Shown here piece after piece: positions 17,974 through 25,297 of a stretch of 64,000 nucleotides of DNA; position 1 is the stretch's first letter; each line of letters opens with the position of its first letter. The stretch lies in assembly GCA_011526565.1 (NCBI GenBank), contig WYBL01000028.1, forward strand, positions 1-64,000, read 5' to 3'. The position numbers and the translations under genes are program-made. The notes beneath the pieces were generated by a model, which ran no database searches, was not told the DNA's origin, and was given only the letters and a program-made list of their open reading frames with translations. Origin of the DNA: Acidobacteriota bacterium (lineage in GTDB: Bacteria; Acidobacteriota; Vicinamibacteria; Fen-336).

Positions 17974-19069
17974 TCCGAAGGGGCTGGGCAGCCCCCAGCA
18001 GCACTCGCCCCTGCGCGACGTCCCCGCCGGGCCGTGGCCGCGGATCGCCTGGGCGGGCGTGCTCGTCTTCGCCCTGCTGCTCGGCGGCTGGGAGGCGTAC
18101 TGGCGCAGCCAGTGGTTCCGCCCGTCGTACCGCAACAGCGACGGGCTGTGGGCGCTGACCCACGAGCGCATCGCCAGCGAGGGCGGCCGCGGCACGCTGA
18201 TCGTCAGCTCCTCGCGGCTGCTGTTCGACGTCCACCTCGAGGCGTGGAGCGAAGAAACCGGTCAACTCCCGATTCAGCTCGGCCTGGAAGGCACCAGTCC
18301 GCGCCCGTTCTTCTCGCACGTCGCGCGCGAGACGGGCTTCGCCGGCCTCGTGGTCGTCGGCGTCACGCCTCCGCTGTTCTTTCCGCCGCCCGGCGGCGAG
18401 CGGATGTCCGCGCTCGCGCTGACGAAGCAGTGGAGCCCGGCGGACCGCTGGAGCCAGCACCTCTCGATGCGGCTGGTGGAGCCCTTCTTCGCCTTCTACG
18501 ATCCCGACACCGCGCTGTTCACCGTGCTCCGCCGGCAGGCTTGGCCCGCGCGAGCGGGGCTGCCGCCGCAGATGCCGCGGGTGCGCAAGCTCTCGACGAC
18601 CCGCATCACGCGCCAGAACGACATGTGGGCTCGGGTCGAACTCGACCCGGCGTACCAGAAGATCGCCCGCGACACCTGGCTCGCGTTCGTCAACGCCCCG
18701 CGCCCCGAGGTGCCGCCGGAGGTCCTGAAGAAGGGCTTCGAGGCGCTGCTGGCGGAGGTCGGCGAGAACGTGCGGCGGATCCGTGCGCGCGGTGGCGAGG
18801 TCGTGTTCGTCCGCGCCCCCTCGAGCGGCCCGTTCCTGGCGGCCGAGAACGGAGGGTTCCCGCGCGAGCACACCTGGGAGCCGCTGCTGCAGGCCACGGA
18901 CGCGGTGGGCATACACTTCGAGGACCACGCGGACCTGCGCGACGTGGAACTGCCGGAGTGGTCGCACATCCGCGCGGCCGACACCGACCGCTTCACGCGG
19001 GCGCTGGTCCGCCACCTGCGCGAGGCGCTCGCGGCGAAAGGCACCCCGCGCGAGGAGCTGGGGCGATGA
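17948..19069 (+). CDS. Membrane-anchored partner of the MBOAT acyltransferase (SGNH/AlgJ-like)
   Basis: A 373-residue protein starting at ATG 17948, inside the last 26 nt of the MBOAT gene, which indicates translational coupling. A transmembrane helix is at about residues 32-50, with the rest outside. 'GTLIVSSSRLLFDV' (about 80-93) has the look of an SGNH block I region with SSSR instead of GDS. The C-terminus has 'PEWSHIRAADTDRFTRAL', where a D/E-x-SH element resembles the Asp-His end of AlgJ/AlgX-type proteins. By position and layout it should complete O-acyl transfer to a polymer. Sequence similarity to known families is weak, so the function is inferred mainly from the neighbour. Confidence 0.6.
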   Translation: MPSSTSSSDPKGLGSPQQHSPLRDVPAGPWPRIAWAGVLVFALLLGGWEAYWRSQWFRPSYRNSDGLWALTHERIASEGGRGTLIVSSSRLLFDVHLEAWSEETGQLPIQLGLEGTSPRPFFSHVARETGFAGLVVVGVTPPLFFPPPGGERMSALALTKQWSPADRWSQHLSMRLVEPFFAFYDPDTALFTVLRRQAWPARAGLPPQMPRVRKLSTTRITRQNDMWARVELDPAYQKIARDTWLAFVNAPRPEVPPEVLKKGFEALLAEVGENVRRIRARGGEVVFVRAPSSGPFLAAENGGFPREHTWEPLLQATDAVGIHFEDHADLRDVELPEWSHIRAADTDRFTRALVRHLREALAAKGTPREELGR

Positions 19070-19494
19070 CGATCCTGGTGGCGCTCGACCTGTCCGAGCC
19101 CGCGGAGCGGGTGCTCGACGCCGTGAAGCGGGTCGTCCCCGTCGGCGCCGAGGTCTACGTCGTCCACGTGGCCGAGCCCGACCCCGAGTTCGTCGGCTGG
19201 AAGACCGGCCCCGGCGTCGTCCGCGACCAGATCGCCGAGGGCTTCCGGCGCGAGCGCCACGCCGTCGAGGGCTGGGCGGCGACCTTGTCCGCGGCGGGCT
19301 TCGACGCCCACGGCCTCACCGTCCAGGGGCCGACCGTCGACACCGTGCTTCAGGAGGCGGAGCGCCTCGAAGCCGAGCTGATCGTGGTCGGCTCGCACGG
19401 CCACGGCGCCGCTTACGACCTGGCGATCGGCAGCATCTCCGCCGGCGTGATCCGCAAGGCGAAGGTGCCGGTGCTGGTGGTCCCCGTCCGATAG
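19066..19494 (+). CDS. Universal stress protein (UspA family)
   Basis: A 142-residue single Usp domain starting at ATG 19066, which overlaps the preceding stop codon in an ATGA junction. It begins with the usual strand 'MTILVALDLSEPAERVLDAV', has 'GAEVYVVHVAEPDPEF', and ends with 'ELIVVGSHGHGAAYDLAIG' followed by 'KVPVLVVPV'. The G-x2-G-x9-G-S nucleotide-binding motif is largely kept (GSHGHG ... IGS), so ATP binding is likely. Coupling to the MBOAT pair suggests the three are co-transcribed, though Usp proteins are often carried in unrelated operons. Confidence 0.93.
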   Translation: MTILVALDLSEPAERVLDAVKRVVPVGAEVYVVHVAEPDPEFVGWKTGPGVVRDQIAEGFRRERHAVEGWAATLSAAGFDAHGLTVQGPTVDTVLQEAERLEAELIVVGSHGHGAAYDLAIGSISAGVIRKAKVPVLVVPVR

Positions 19495-19510
19495 CGGAAA
19501 ACGCTCGGCG

Positions 19511-20725
19511 TCAGCCGCGCTCGGCCGCGAGGCGGTCGCAGGCGTCGTCGGGCGCGCCCGCGAAGAACGACAGCAGCCGCGCCGCGAGGCCGTGGTCGAC
19601 CTGATCGAGGTCCGCCGCCGCGAGCAGCCCCTCGCGCAGGTCGTCGAGAGTCGCTGCTCCGCGCCCGGCGAGCCCGGCGCTCATCCGCGCGAGGCGCAGC
19701 GCGGCCTGGGCCTGGGCGGCCGCGAACGCGAGTTCGGCCGCGACCGGCCGGGTCCCGCCTCCCGCCGTCTCCACCGCCTGCCGCAGGAACTGGCGCAGCA
19801 GCGCGTCGAGCGCGGGGTCGGGTTCGACGAGGACCCCGCGGGCGGCGCCCAGTCGCACGCCGCCGACGCCGGGGAACAGGCCGTGGGCGTGCAGCAGCAG
19901 GGCCACGAGACGCAGCTTCTGGCGTGCGCCGGGGGCGTTCGCGCGCCGCTCGCGCAGCGCGAGGACCGCGTACAGGAAGCCGCGGAACAGCAGCCGCGAG
20001 ACGAGCCCGGCCTGCTGCGGCGCCGCGGCCGGCGCGTTCGGGCCGCCCCGGAAGCCGGAGGTCAGCACGACGTACTCGCTGCGCCGTTCGTCCCCGAGCC
20101 GCAGCGCCCGCCACCGCGTCAGGTCGCCGAGGTGGCGGGCGACGCGCGCCAGCGCCTCGCGCAGCGTCGCCGCGTCGAGCATGCGGCCGAGCGCCGCGCG
20201 CAGCGCCTCGGCCGCCGTGGGCGCCAGCGCCCGTCCGGCCACCAGCTCCAGTCGCGCGGGCGTCGCGGGGTGCTCGCGCTCCCACTCGCGGGCCAGCCGC
20301 TGCAGTTCCTTCGCCTGGTCACCGAGCCGCGGGCCTTCGCCGCGCGCGACGCTGGGGCAGGCATGGCTCGCGACCAGCACGGCGCCGGAGCCCGTGCCGG
20401 GCCGCAGCGCGAACGGGAACATCCGGCAGGTGAGCGGCTTCTGCTTCGCCCCCAGCGCCTCGTGGATGCGGCAGCGGCCGTCGGGCGAGAGGAAGCCGCA
20501 GCTCCCGTCCGCGCGGCGCCGGATCACGAGCCCGCCGCCTTTCGCGACGAACGGATCGGCCTCGCTGCCCTCGTCGGCGCCGTCTCCCTCGCGGAAGAAG
20601 CGCCCCGCGCGCGCGGCGCGCAGCGCCTCCGCCTCGGCCGCGGTGACCGCGATCTCGTGACCGCGGCAGCAGCGCGCGCAGGAGCCGCAAGCGAACCGCT
20701 GTTCGGCGTCGAAGCGCAGGCTCAT
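19511..20725 (-). CDS. YkgJ-type Cys-cluster (Fe-S/zinc) protein
   Basis: A 404-residue protein. ATG 20725 is chosen because MSLRFDAEQRF leads straight into the conserved cluster CGSCARCCRG (Cys13, Cys16, Cys19, Cys20), and because a TAGACT hexamer ends 8 nt upstream. A second group follows within the first 110 residues: 'GSCGFL', 'GRCRIHE', 'LTCRMFPF'. These are the CxxCxxCC plus downstream Cys features of the UPF0153/YkgJ family, thought to bind zinc or an iron-sulfur cluster. The remaining 290 residues are Ala/Arg/Leu-rich and helical, longer than the usual short YkgJ protein and unassigned. Convergent with the universal stress gene. Biochemical role unknown. Confidence 0.75.
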   Translation of the reverse strand: MSLRFDAEQRFACGSCARCCRGHEIAVTAAEAEALRAARAGRFFREGDGADEGSEADPFVAKGGGLVIRRRADGSCGFLSPDGRCRIHEALGAKQKPLTCRMFPFALRPGTGSGAVLVASHACPSVARGEGPRLGDQAKELQRLAREWEREHPATPARLELVAGRALAPTAAEALRAALGRMLDAATLREALARVARHLGDLTRWRALRLGDERRSEYVVLTSGFRGGPNAPAAAPQQAGLVSRLLFRGFLYAVLALRERRANAPGARQKLRLVALLLHAHGLFPGVGGVRLGAARGVLVEPDPALDALLRQFLRQAVETAGGGTRPVAAELAFAAAQAQAALRLARMSAGLAGRGAATLDDLREGLLAAADLDQVDHGLAARLLSFFAGAPDDACDRLAAERG

Positions 20726-20733
20726 CGGGCGGG

Positions 20734-20739
20734 AGTCTA
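20734..20739 (-). promoter_or_regulatory. Probable -10 element (TAGACT), leaderless start
   Basis: TAGACT on the minus strand, ending 8 nt before the ATG of the YkgJ-type gene. No ribosome site lies between. Confidence 0.45.
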
Positions 20740-20757
20740 GTGCTGTCCGGGACCGGT

Positions 20758-20787
20758 TTGACCCAGGCCCGCCGGCCGCGTTATCTT
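20758..20787 (+). promoter_or_regulatory. Sigma-70-type promoter of tRNA-Gln
   Basis: TTGACC (20758-20763) and TATCTT (20782-20787) are separated by 18 bp, a good housekeeping promoter match. The tRNA begins 16 nt after the -10 element. Confidence 0.65.
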
Positions 20788-20803
20788 CAGAAGTCCGTCC
20801 TGC

Positions 20804-20877
20804 TGGGAGATCGTCCAACGGTAGGACAACTGGCTCTGGACCAGTGAATCGGGGTTCGAATCCCTGTCTCCCAGCCA
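20804..20877 (+). tRNA. tRNA-Gln(CTG)
   Basis: A full cloverleaf can be drawn. The acceptor stem TGGGAGA pairs with TCTCCCA, followed by discriminator G and an encoded CCA. The anticodon stem ACTGG/CCAGT encloses loop CTCTGGA, giving anticodon CTG. The T arm has GTTCGAAT. It is preceded by a sigma-70-type promoter and followed by a hairpin. Confidence 0.97.
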
Positions 20878-20907
20878 CTTGCACATCAAGGACTTAGCCG
20901 CGAACCG

Positions 20908-20930
20908 AAGGCCGCCCCCAAGGCGGCCTT
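20908..20930 (+). terminator. Hairpin after tRNA-Gln, probable terminator
   Basis: A perfect 9-bp inverted repeat (AAGGCCGCC / GGCGGCCTT) with a 5-nt loop, beginning 31 nt after the tRNA. Only a short T run follows, so efficiency is uncertain. Confidence 0.6.
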
Positions 20931-20970
20931 TCGCGTTCGGGGTCCACCGGGGGAGCACGGCGTGTTCAGT

Positions 20971-21165
20971 TCAGCGCCTGCGGCTCTTACTCAACATGCG
21001 GCTGACGTCCGCGTGGGCCTGGACCTCGCCGGCGAGGAAGGCCACCGCGACGTCGAACGTGGCCGCTGCCCACACCAGCTCCCGGTGGATCGCGCCCGGC
21101 GAGCCACCGGGCAGATACAGCAGAAAGGGCACCCGGTGAGCCGGGTTGCCGACATCGACGTCGCC
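20971..21165 (-). pseudogene. C-terminal remnant of a sulfatase-like (alkaline phosphatase superfamily) protein
   Basis: The minus-strand frame ending at the TGA at 20971-20973 encodes about 60 coherent residues: GNPAHRVPFLLYLPGG, then 'AIHRELVWAAATFDVAVAFLAGEV', 'ADVSRMLSKSRRR'. The 'HRVPFLLxLPG' pattern and the following helix resemble the C-terminus of membrane or secreted sulfatase-like proteins. Upstream in the same frame the sequence degenerates and no plausible start is present. No larger gene fits the 420-bp interval between tRNA-Gln and the next gene. I read it as the tail of a deleted gene next to a tRNA. The identification is from memory of the motif only. Confidence 0.4.
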
Positions 21166-21268
21166 CTTCTCGGGCCCCTCGCGCGTGGTCCGCGGTGGGT
21201 TGGTTGAAGCGGACTCTGCGCCAAGTGGCGGCGGGGCCCGTTTCCCCGGCCCTCCCCGGGCGCGCGAC

Positions 21269-21274
21269 TACAAT
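21269..21274 (+). promoter_or_regulatory. Probable -10 element (TACAAT)
   Basis: TACAAT lies 24 nt before ATG 21299, the nearest promoter-like hexamer for the polytopic membrane protein. No clear -35. Confidence 0.4.
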
Positions 21275-21298
21275 CGCTCGGATGCTTCACCCGGGCGC

Positions 21299-22450
21299 AT
21301 GAGACCAGTGATGACGCAGCGACGGTGGCGCGTGATCCTCGTGGTCGTCTGCCTCCTGAAGATCCTCGTGGCCGCACAACTCGGAGCCAGCCGGAGTGTC
21401 GGCGAGATCAGCGCCCAGGCCGAAGCGGTGCTGGCCGGGACCGACGTGCTCGAACCCTCCAACACCGGAAGGAACCCGTCGTTCTTTCCGGGTTTCAACC
21501 ACGCATTGGCCGCCGGCTGCCTGCTGCTCGCGCGGGCGCTGGGGGTCGAACTCGCCTTCGCGTTGAAGCTGCTGGCCATCGTGTGCGACTTGGGGATCGG
21601 CCTGCTGCTGCTCGCACGATCGGGGGCCGCCGCCAGCCTCGCCTACACCGCGTCGCCGATCACGATCGTCCTGTCGGTCTACCACGGGCAACTGCACACC
21701 ACGGCGACCGCCTTCGCCTTTGCGGCGATCGTGCTTTCGGAGCGGGGGCGCGCCGCGGCGGCGGGCGTTCTGCTGGCCCTCGCCACCGGCGTGCGACAGC
21801 ACTTCTTCGCGCTCATTCCCGTGTTGCCGCGCAGGCTGGCGAGCGTGGCCGGCTTCGCGCTGGCGTTCGTCGTCACGAGTGCTCCACTGCTGGCGCGGGC
21901 CCACGCACCCGAGCGACTGCTGGCGCCCGCTTTCGACTGGGGCAACTGGGGGTGGGGCCTGGTGCTCTGGCACAGCCCGCGTGCCCTGCGCATCGTGGGC
22001 CTGTCCGAGCTTGCCGAGGGGTGCCAGGGCCTCGTCGCCGCTCTCGCCCCGGCGCTGCCAGCCCTCGCCCTGGCCTGGCCCCTGATCTTCATGGTGAGCC
22101 AGGCGTGGCGACCTGGCCCGCCGCAGCGGGCCGCCCTGGTCCTCGGCCTCGGCATCTACCTGGCCACACCCGCGATCTCCGTGCAGTGGTTCGTCTGGGT
22201 CATGCCTTTTCTCGCCGTCCTGTCGGCGCGCCTGTGCGCCGCCTTCGGTGCGTTGTCGGGCGCCTACGTGCTCGCCAGCTACTGGCTGTGGTCCCTGAGC
22301 GGAAACTACGAGACCCCGCTTCAGGTGCTGGGCGTGCGTGGCGTCGAGGTCCTCGGCTTGTCCGCGTGGCTGCTCTGTGCGTACCTGCTGCTCACGCTCG
22401 GCACCGCGACGCCGCGGTCGGAGGGATCGCCGATCAGCTCGCCGAAGTAG
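21299..22450 (+). CDS. Polytopic membrane protein, GT-C glycosyltransferase-like
   Basis: A 383-residue protein with about ten predicted membrane helices. ATG 21299 or ATG 21311 could be the start; a TACAAT hexamer lies upstream. A conserved-looking 'NPSFFPGFNHALAAGCLLLA' loop after the first helix, 'YTASPITIVLSVYHGQLHT' and 'YLATPAISVQWFVWVMPFL' recall polyprenyl-phosphate-dependent mannosyltransferases of the GT-C fold. The last segment (PAISVQWFVW) is often seen in those enzymes near the acceptor site. An acidic DxD-type pair is not obvious in the first loop. Substrate unknown. It stands alone, convergent with the histidine kinase. Confidence 0.55.
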   Translation: MRPVMTQRRWRVILVVVCLLKILVAAQLGASRSVGEISAQAEAVLAGTDVLEPSNTGRNPSFFPGFNHALAAGCLLLARALGVELAFALKLLAIVCDLGIGLLLLARSGAAASLAYTASPITIVLSVYHGQLHTTATAFAFAAIVLSERGRAAAAGVLLALATGVRQHFFALIPVLPRRLASVAGFALAFVVTSAPLLARAHAPERLLAPAFDWGNWGWGLVLWHSPRALRIVGLSELAEGCQGLVAALAPALPALALAWPLIFMVSQAWRPGPPQRAALVLGLGIYLATPAISVQWFVWVMPFLAVLSARLCAAFGALSGAYVLASYWLWSLSGNYETPLQVLGVRGVEVLGLSAWLLCAYLLLTLGTATPRSEGSPISSPK

Positions 22451-22466
22451 GTGGGCGCGCCGCCCG

Positions 22467-23873
22467 TCAGGCGGCGGGGCCCGCGAGCGTCGCCTCGAAG
22501 CCGCCTTCGCCCGCGTTGCGCAGCCGCAGCTCGAAGCCGTGCAGCGCCGCGGCCTCGTTCGCGATCGCGAGGCCGAGGCCGCTGCCTTCGGGGCGCCGGG
22601 TGCGGGCGTCGCCGCCGCGGAAACGCGGCTCGGCGAGCCGCGGCAGCTCGCTCTCCGCGACGCCGGGGCCGTCGTCGCGGACGCGGATCGCGAAGCGGCC
22701 CGCGCCGGCCTCCAGGACCAGCGCGACGTGGCCGCCCGCGCGGTTGTAGCGGATCGCGTTGTGGACCAGGTTGTCGACTGCCTGCTCGAGCAGCGTGACG
22801 TCGCCGCGCGCCAGGACCGCCTCCTCCGGCACCGCGTGGCCCAGCTCGACGCCGGCGGCGCGCGCCAGCACCGCGTGGCGCAGCGCGACCCGCTCGACGA
22901 GCGCGCCCAGGTCGACGTCCCCCGCATCGCGCAGCGGCTCGCCCGCCTCCAGCCGCGCGGCGGCGCCGAGGTTGCGCAGCAGCGCGCCGATGTAGTGGGT
23001 CTCGCGGGCGGCCGAGTCCAGCGTCCGCGGATCGGGGCCGGCCCCGCGCGCGTGGGCCTCGCGCAGGTCGGACAGATGGCCCGCGAGCGCCGACAGCGGC
23101 ACGCCCACGTCGTGGGTGGTGCTGGCGACGAACTCGCGCAGCGCCCGCTCGCGCGCCTCCACCTCGTCGAGGTGGGCGCGGACGGCTGCCGCCGCCGCGT
23201 TGAAGGCGGCGCCCAGCTCGCCGATCTCGTCGCCGCCGTGCTCCGTGACCCGCGTCTCGTAGCGTCGCTCCGCAACGGCCCTCACCTCGGCGGCGAGCGC
23301 GCGGATGCGGCCGACGGTCGAGCCGGCGGCCAGCGCCACGACGCCGCCGAGAGCCAGCAGCAGCGTCACCGCCGTGAACCCGAACGTGGCCGAAGGCACC
23401 AGTGCGGGGGGCGCCTGCAGCGTGAGCGCGACCCAGGCGCAGGGCCCCTCGTTCCACGCCGTGGGCATCGCGCCGACCAGCGCCCGCTCGCCCACGGCAG
23501 CCACGCTCCAGCCGCCGCCCGCAGCCAGTTCGTCGCGGACCCGGTCCGGCAAGGGCGGGCCGCCGCTGGTCGCGGCGAAGTCCCGGGCGTAGGCGTGGAG
23601 CGCGAACGGCGGGCGCCGGCGCCCGTGCGTGCGGCGGGGGAAGTCCTCCCCGTGGAAGCCGGCGCCCCGCGGCGGCCGGCCGAAGAGCGGCGCGCGGCCG
23701 GCCTCGCACGCCTCGCGGTCGAGGGCGTCGACGCGGACCTCCAGCGCGGCGCGCAGCGACTGCTCTGCCGCCCGCGACGCCAGCCACTCGTGCGCGGACG
23801 CCACCGCCAGCAGCAGCGCGATCCCCGCGCCCGTCACCACCAGCAGCAGCCGTCCCCGCAGCCCCAGCCGCAT
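22467..23873 (-). CDS. Sensor histidine kinase
   Basis: A 468-residue protein starting at ATG 23873, which overlaps the stop of the response regulator (TGATG junction). It has an N-terminal helix (about 8-27), a periplasmic region of about 135 residues with a histidine/proline-rich part, a second helix (about 165-187) and a HAMP-like segment. The dimerisation domain has His254 in THDVGVPLS, slightly unlike the common HELRTPL. The ATPase domain has an N box (NLVHNAIRYN), G1 (DDGPGV) and G2 (GSGLGLAI). It partners the OmpR-type regulator encoded just upstream. The signal is unknown. The divergent Spy-like gene suggests envelope stress or metal. Confidence 0.93.
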   Translation of the reverse strand: MRLGLRGRLLLVVTGAGIALLLAVASAHEWLASRAAEQSLRAALEVRVDALDREACEAGRAPLFGRPPRGAGFHGEDFPRRTHGRRRPPFALHAYARDFAATSGGPPLPDRVRDELAAGGGWSVAAVGERALVGAMPTAWNEGPCAWVALTLQAPPALVPSATFGFTAVTLLLALGGVVALAAGSTVGRIRALAAEVRAVAERRYETRVTEHGGDEIGELGAAFNAAAAAVRAHLDEVEARERALREFVASTTHDVGVPLSALAGHLSDLREAHARGAGPDPRTLDSAARETHYIGALLRNLGAAARLEAGEPLRDAGDVDLGALVERVALRHAVLARAAGVELGHAVPEEAVLARGDVTLLEQAVDNLVHNAIRYNRAGGHVALVLEAGAGRFAIRVRDDGPGVAESELPRLAEPRFRGGDARTRRPEGSGLGLAIANEAAALHGFELRLRNAGEGGFEATLAGPAA

Positions 23874-24538
23874 CACGGCCCCAGCCGGTAGCCGACGCCC
23901 CACACGGTCGCGATGCGGCCGCCCTCGGGCCCCAGCTTGCGGCGCAGTCGCGAGACGTGGACGTCGAGGGTGCGGGCGCTGCCCTCGCGATCCGGGTCGA
24001 GCACGTGCTCGACCAGCCATTGGCGCGACACGGCCGAGCCGGGACGCCGCACCAGGGCGGCGAGCAGGTCGAACTCGGCCCGCGTCAGCTCCACCGCGGC
24101 GCCGCCGACGGCGACGCTGCGGGCGTCGAGGTCGACCCGCAGGGCGCCGCGCTCGAACACGCTCTCCCGCTGCAGCGAGGGCCGCCGCAGCCGGGCCTGC
24201 ACGCGCGCCAGCAGCTCCTCGGGCCAGAACGGCTTGGTGACGTAGTCGTCGGCGCCCAGCTCCAGCGCGCGGACCTTGCTCGGCGTGTCGTTGCGGGCCG
24301 ACAGCACCAGCACCGGCGTCTCCGCCGCGGCTTCGCGGTAGGCCTTCAGCACGTCGAGGCCGTGGGCGCCTGGCAGCATCAGGTCGAGCACGACCAGCGC
24401 GTAGCCGGTCGGGTCGACCGCCAGCGCCGCGCCGCCGTCGCGCAGCCACGTCGGCTCGAAGCCCGACTGGCGCAGGCGGTCGGCGAGCTGGCGGCCGAGC
24501 GCCTCGTCGTCCTCGACGATCAGGATCCGCGGGGTCAT
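23873..24538 (-). CDS. OmpR/PhoB-type response regulator
   Basis: A 221-residue protein. The receiver domain (1-115) has the acidic pocket ED-D at 9-11, the phosphoacceptor Asp52 in VLDLMLPG, a Ser in 'LVLSARND' and Lys in 'YVTKPF'. The C-terminal winged helix (about 130-221) has 'ELTRAEFDLLAALVRRPG' and 'SRTLDVHVSRLRRKLGP'-like features of the OmpR group. It forms an operon with the kinase and is divergent from the Spy/CpxP-like gene (175 bp between starts), so it may control both. No repeated operator half-site could be confirmed by eye in 24539-24713. Confidence 0.95.
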   Translation of the reverse strand: MTPRILIVEDDEALGRQLADRLRQSGFEPTWLRDGGAALAVDPTGYALVVLDLMLPGAHGLDVLKAYREAAAETPVLVLSARNDTPSKVRALELGADDYVTKPFWPEELLARVQARLRRPSLQRESVFERGALRVDLDARSVAVGGAAVELTRAEFDLLAALVRRPGSAVSRQWLVEHVLDPDREGSARTLDVHVSRLRRKLGPEGGRIATVWGVGYRLGP

Positions 24539-24713
24539 CGGGACGAGCCTCGCGTGCGCGCCTTAAGCCGCGCTGAAGCAGCGCGCCGGGCGTCACTTAG
24601 GGTTCTCGCAAGGTGCCCCGCCGTCTCATCGGGTGAGGGCAGAGGCGGAAAGCGGAAACGCACCGGCGACATTGTCGCCGCGAAGCCCGGGGGAAGAGAC
24701 GAGGAGGAGCGCG

Positions 24714-25196
24714 ATGAAGACGAACAAGTGGATGGCGGTCGCGGCGGTCGCGGCCCTGGCGTGGGCGGGCGCGGCGGCGGCGCAGGGGCCGCGCGGGCAC
24801 GGGCGGCATCACGGCGGCTTCGGCCCGCTGGGCGGCCTGGACCTGACCGAGGCCCAGCAGGAGCAGGTGAAGGCGCTGCACGAGAAGCGGCAGGCGGAGA
24901 TCCAGCCGCTGATGGAGCAGGCGCGCGCCGCGCGGCGCGCGTTCGACAAGGCGCTCGCCGCCGAAGGTGCCGACCCGGCGACGGTGGGCGAGGCGGCGCT
25001 GGCGATGAAGGCGGCCCGGGAGAAGATGCACGCCGCCCACCAGGCGCTGCGCGCGGACCTCGAGAAGATCCTGACCGACGAGCAGCGCGAGCAGCTCGGC
25101 AAGCGCGAGGGTCGCGGGTTCGGCCGCCGCGGCGGTCCGCGGCACGGCGGGCACCACCCGGGCGGCCCGGCCGGCCCCCCGCCCGACCAGCAGTAG
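24714..25196 (+). CDS. Spy/CpxP-like periplasmic protein, His-rich
   Basis: A 160-residue protein starting at ATG 24714 with GAGGAGGAG just upstream. The signal peptide is about residues 1-25. The mature N-terminus is Gly/His-rich (GHGRHHGG). The core is helical, beginning LTEAQQEQVKALH, which has the LTxxQ signature of the Spy/CpxP/ZraP group. A basic, His/Gly/Pro-rich tail ends the protein. The family includes periplasmic chaperones and metal-binding accessory proteins of two-component systems. Histidines at both ends suggest zinc, copper or nickel binding (inference). It is divergent from the two-component operon and followed by a strong hairpin. Confidence 0.8.
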   Translation: MKTNKWMAVAAVAALAWAGAAAAQGPRGHGRHHGGFGPLGGLDLTEAQQEQVKALHEKRQAEIQPLMEQARAARRAFDKALAAEGADPATVGEAALAMKAAREKMHAAHQALRADLEKILTDEQREQLGKREGRGFGRRGGPRHGGHHPGGPAGPPPDQQ

Positions 25197-25207
25197 GTCG
25201 GTCCGCT

Positions 25208-25247
25208 CCGCCCCCGCGCCCGGGGATCTTCCCGGGCGCGGGGGCGG
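25208..25247 (+). terminator. Strong hairpin, probable terminator
   Basis: A perfect 17-bp inverted repeat (arms 25208-25224 and 25231-25247) with loop GATCTT, 11 nt after the Spy-like stop codon. It is not followed by a T tract. By position it should end the Spy-like transcript before the next promoter at 25259. Confidence 0.7.
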
Positions 25248-25258
25248 TGCCGCTTTGC

Positions 25259-25264
25259 TACGAT
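25259..25264 (+). promoter_or_regulatory. Probable -10 element (TACGAT)
   Basis: TACGAT, 33 nt before the GTG start of the HD-GYP gene and just after the hairpin. No convincing -35. Confidence 0.35.
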
Positions 25265-25297
25265 GCCTCCGGCCCATCGAAGCTGGAGGTCGCACTC

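Noticed and set aside
10768..18195. A 2475-codon open frame on the minus strand.
   Set aside because: It lies opposite four well-supported genes and has a low-complexity Arg/His/Asp/Val composition typical of antisense frames in GC-rich coding DNA. No domain or start site fits.
20737..20958. A 73-codon minus-strand frame across tRNA-Gln.
   Set aside because: It overlaps the tRNA and its promoter, and its sequence is the antisense tRNA translation seen in many genomes.
20804..21298. tRNA-Gln considered as an integration site with a downstream island.
   Set aside because: No integrase gene and no direct repeat of the tRNA 3' end was found in the following sequence. Only a short gene remnant is present.
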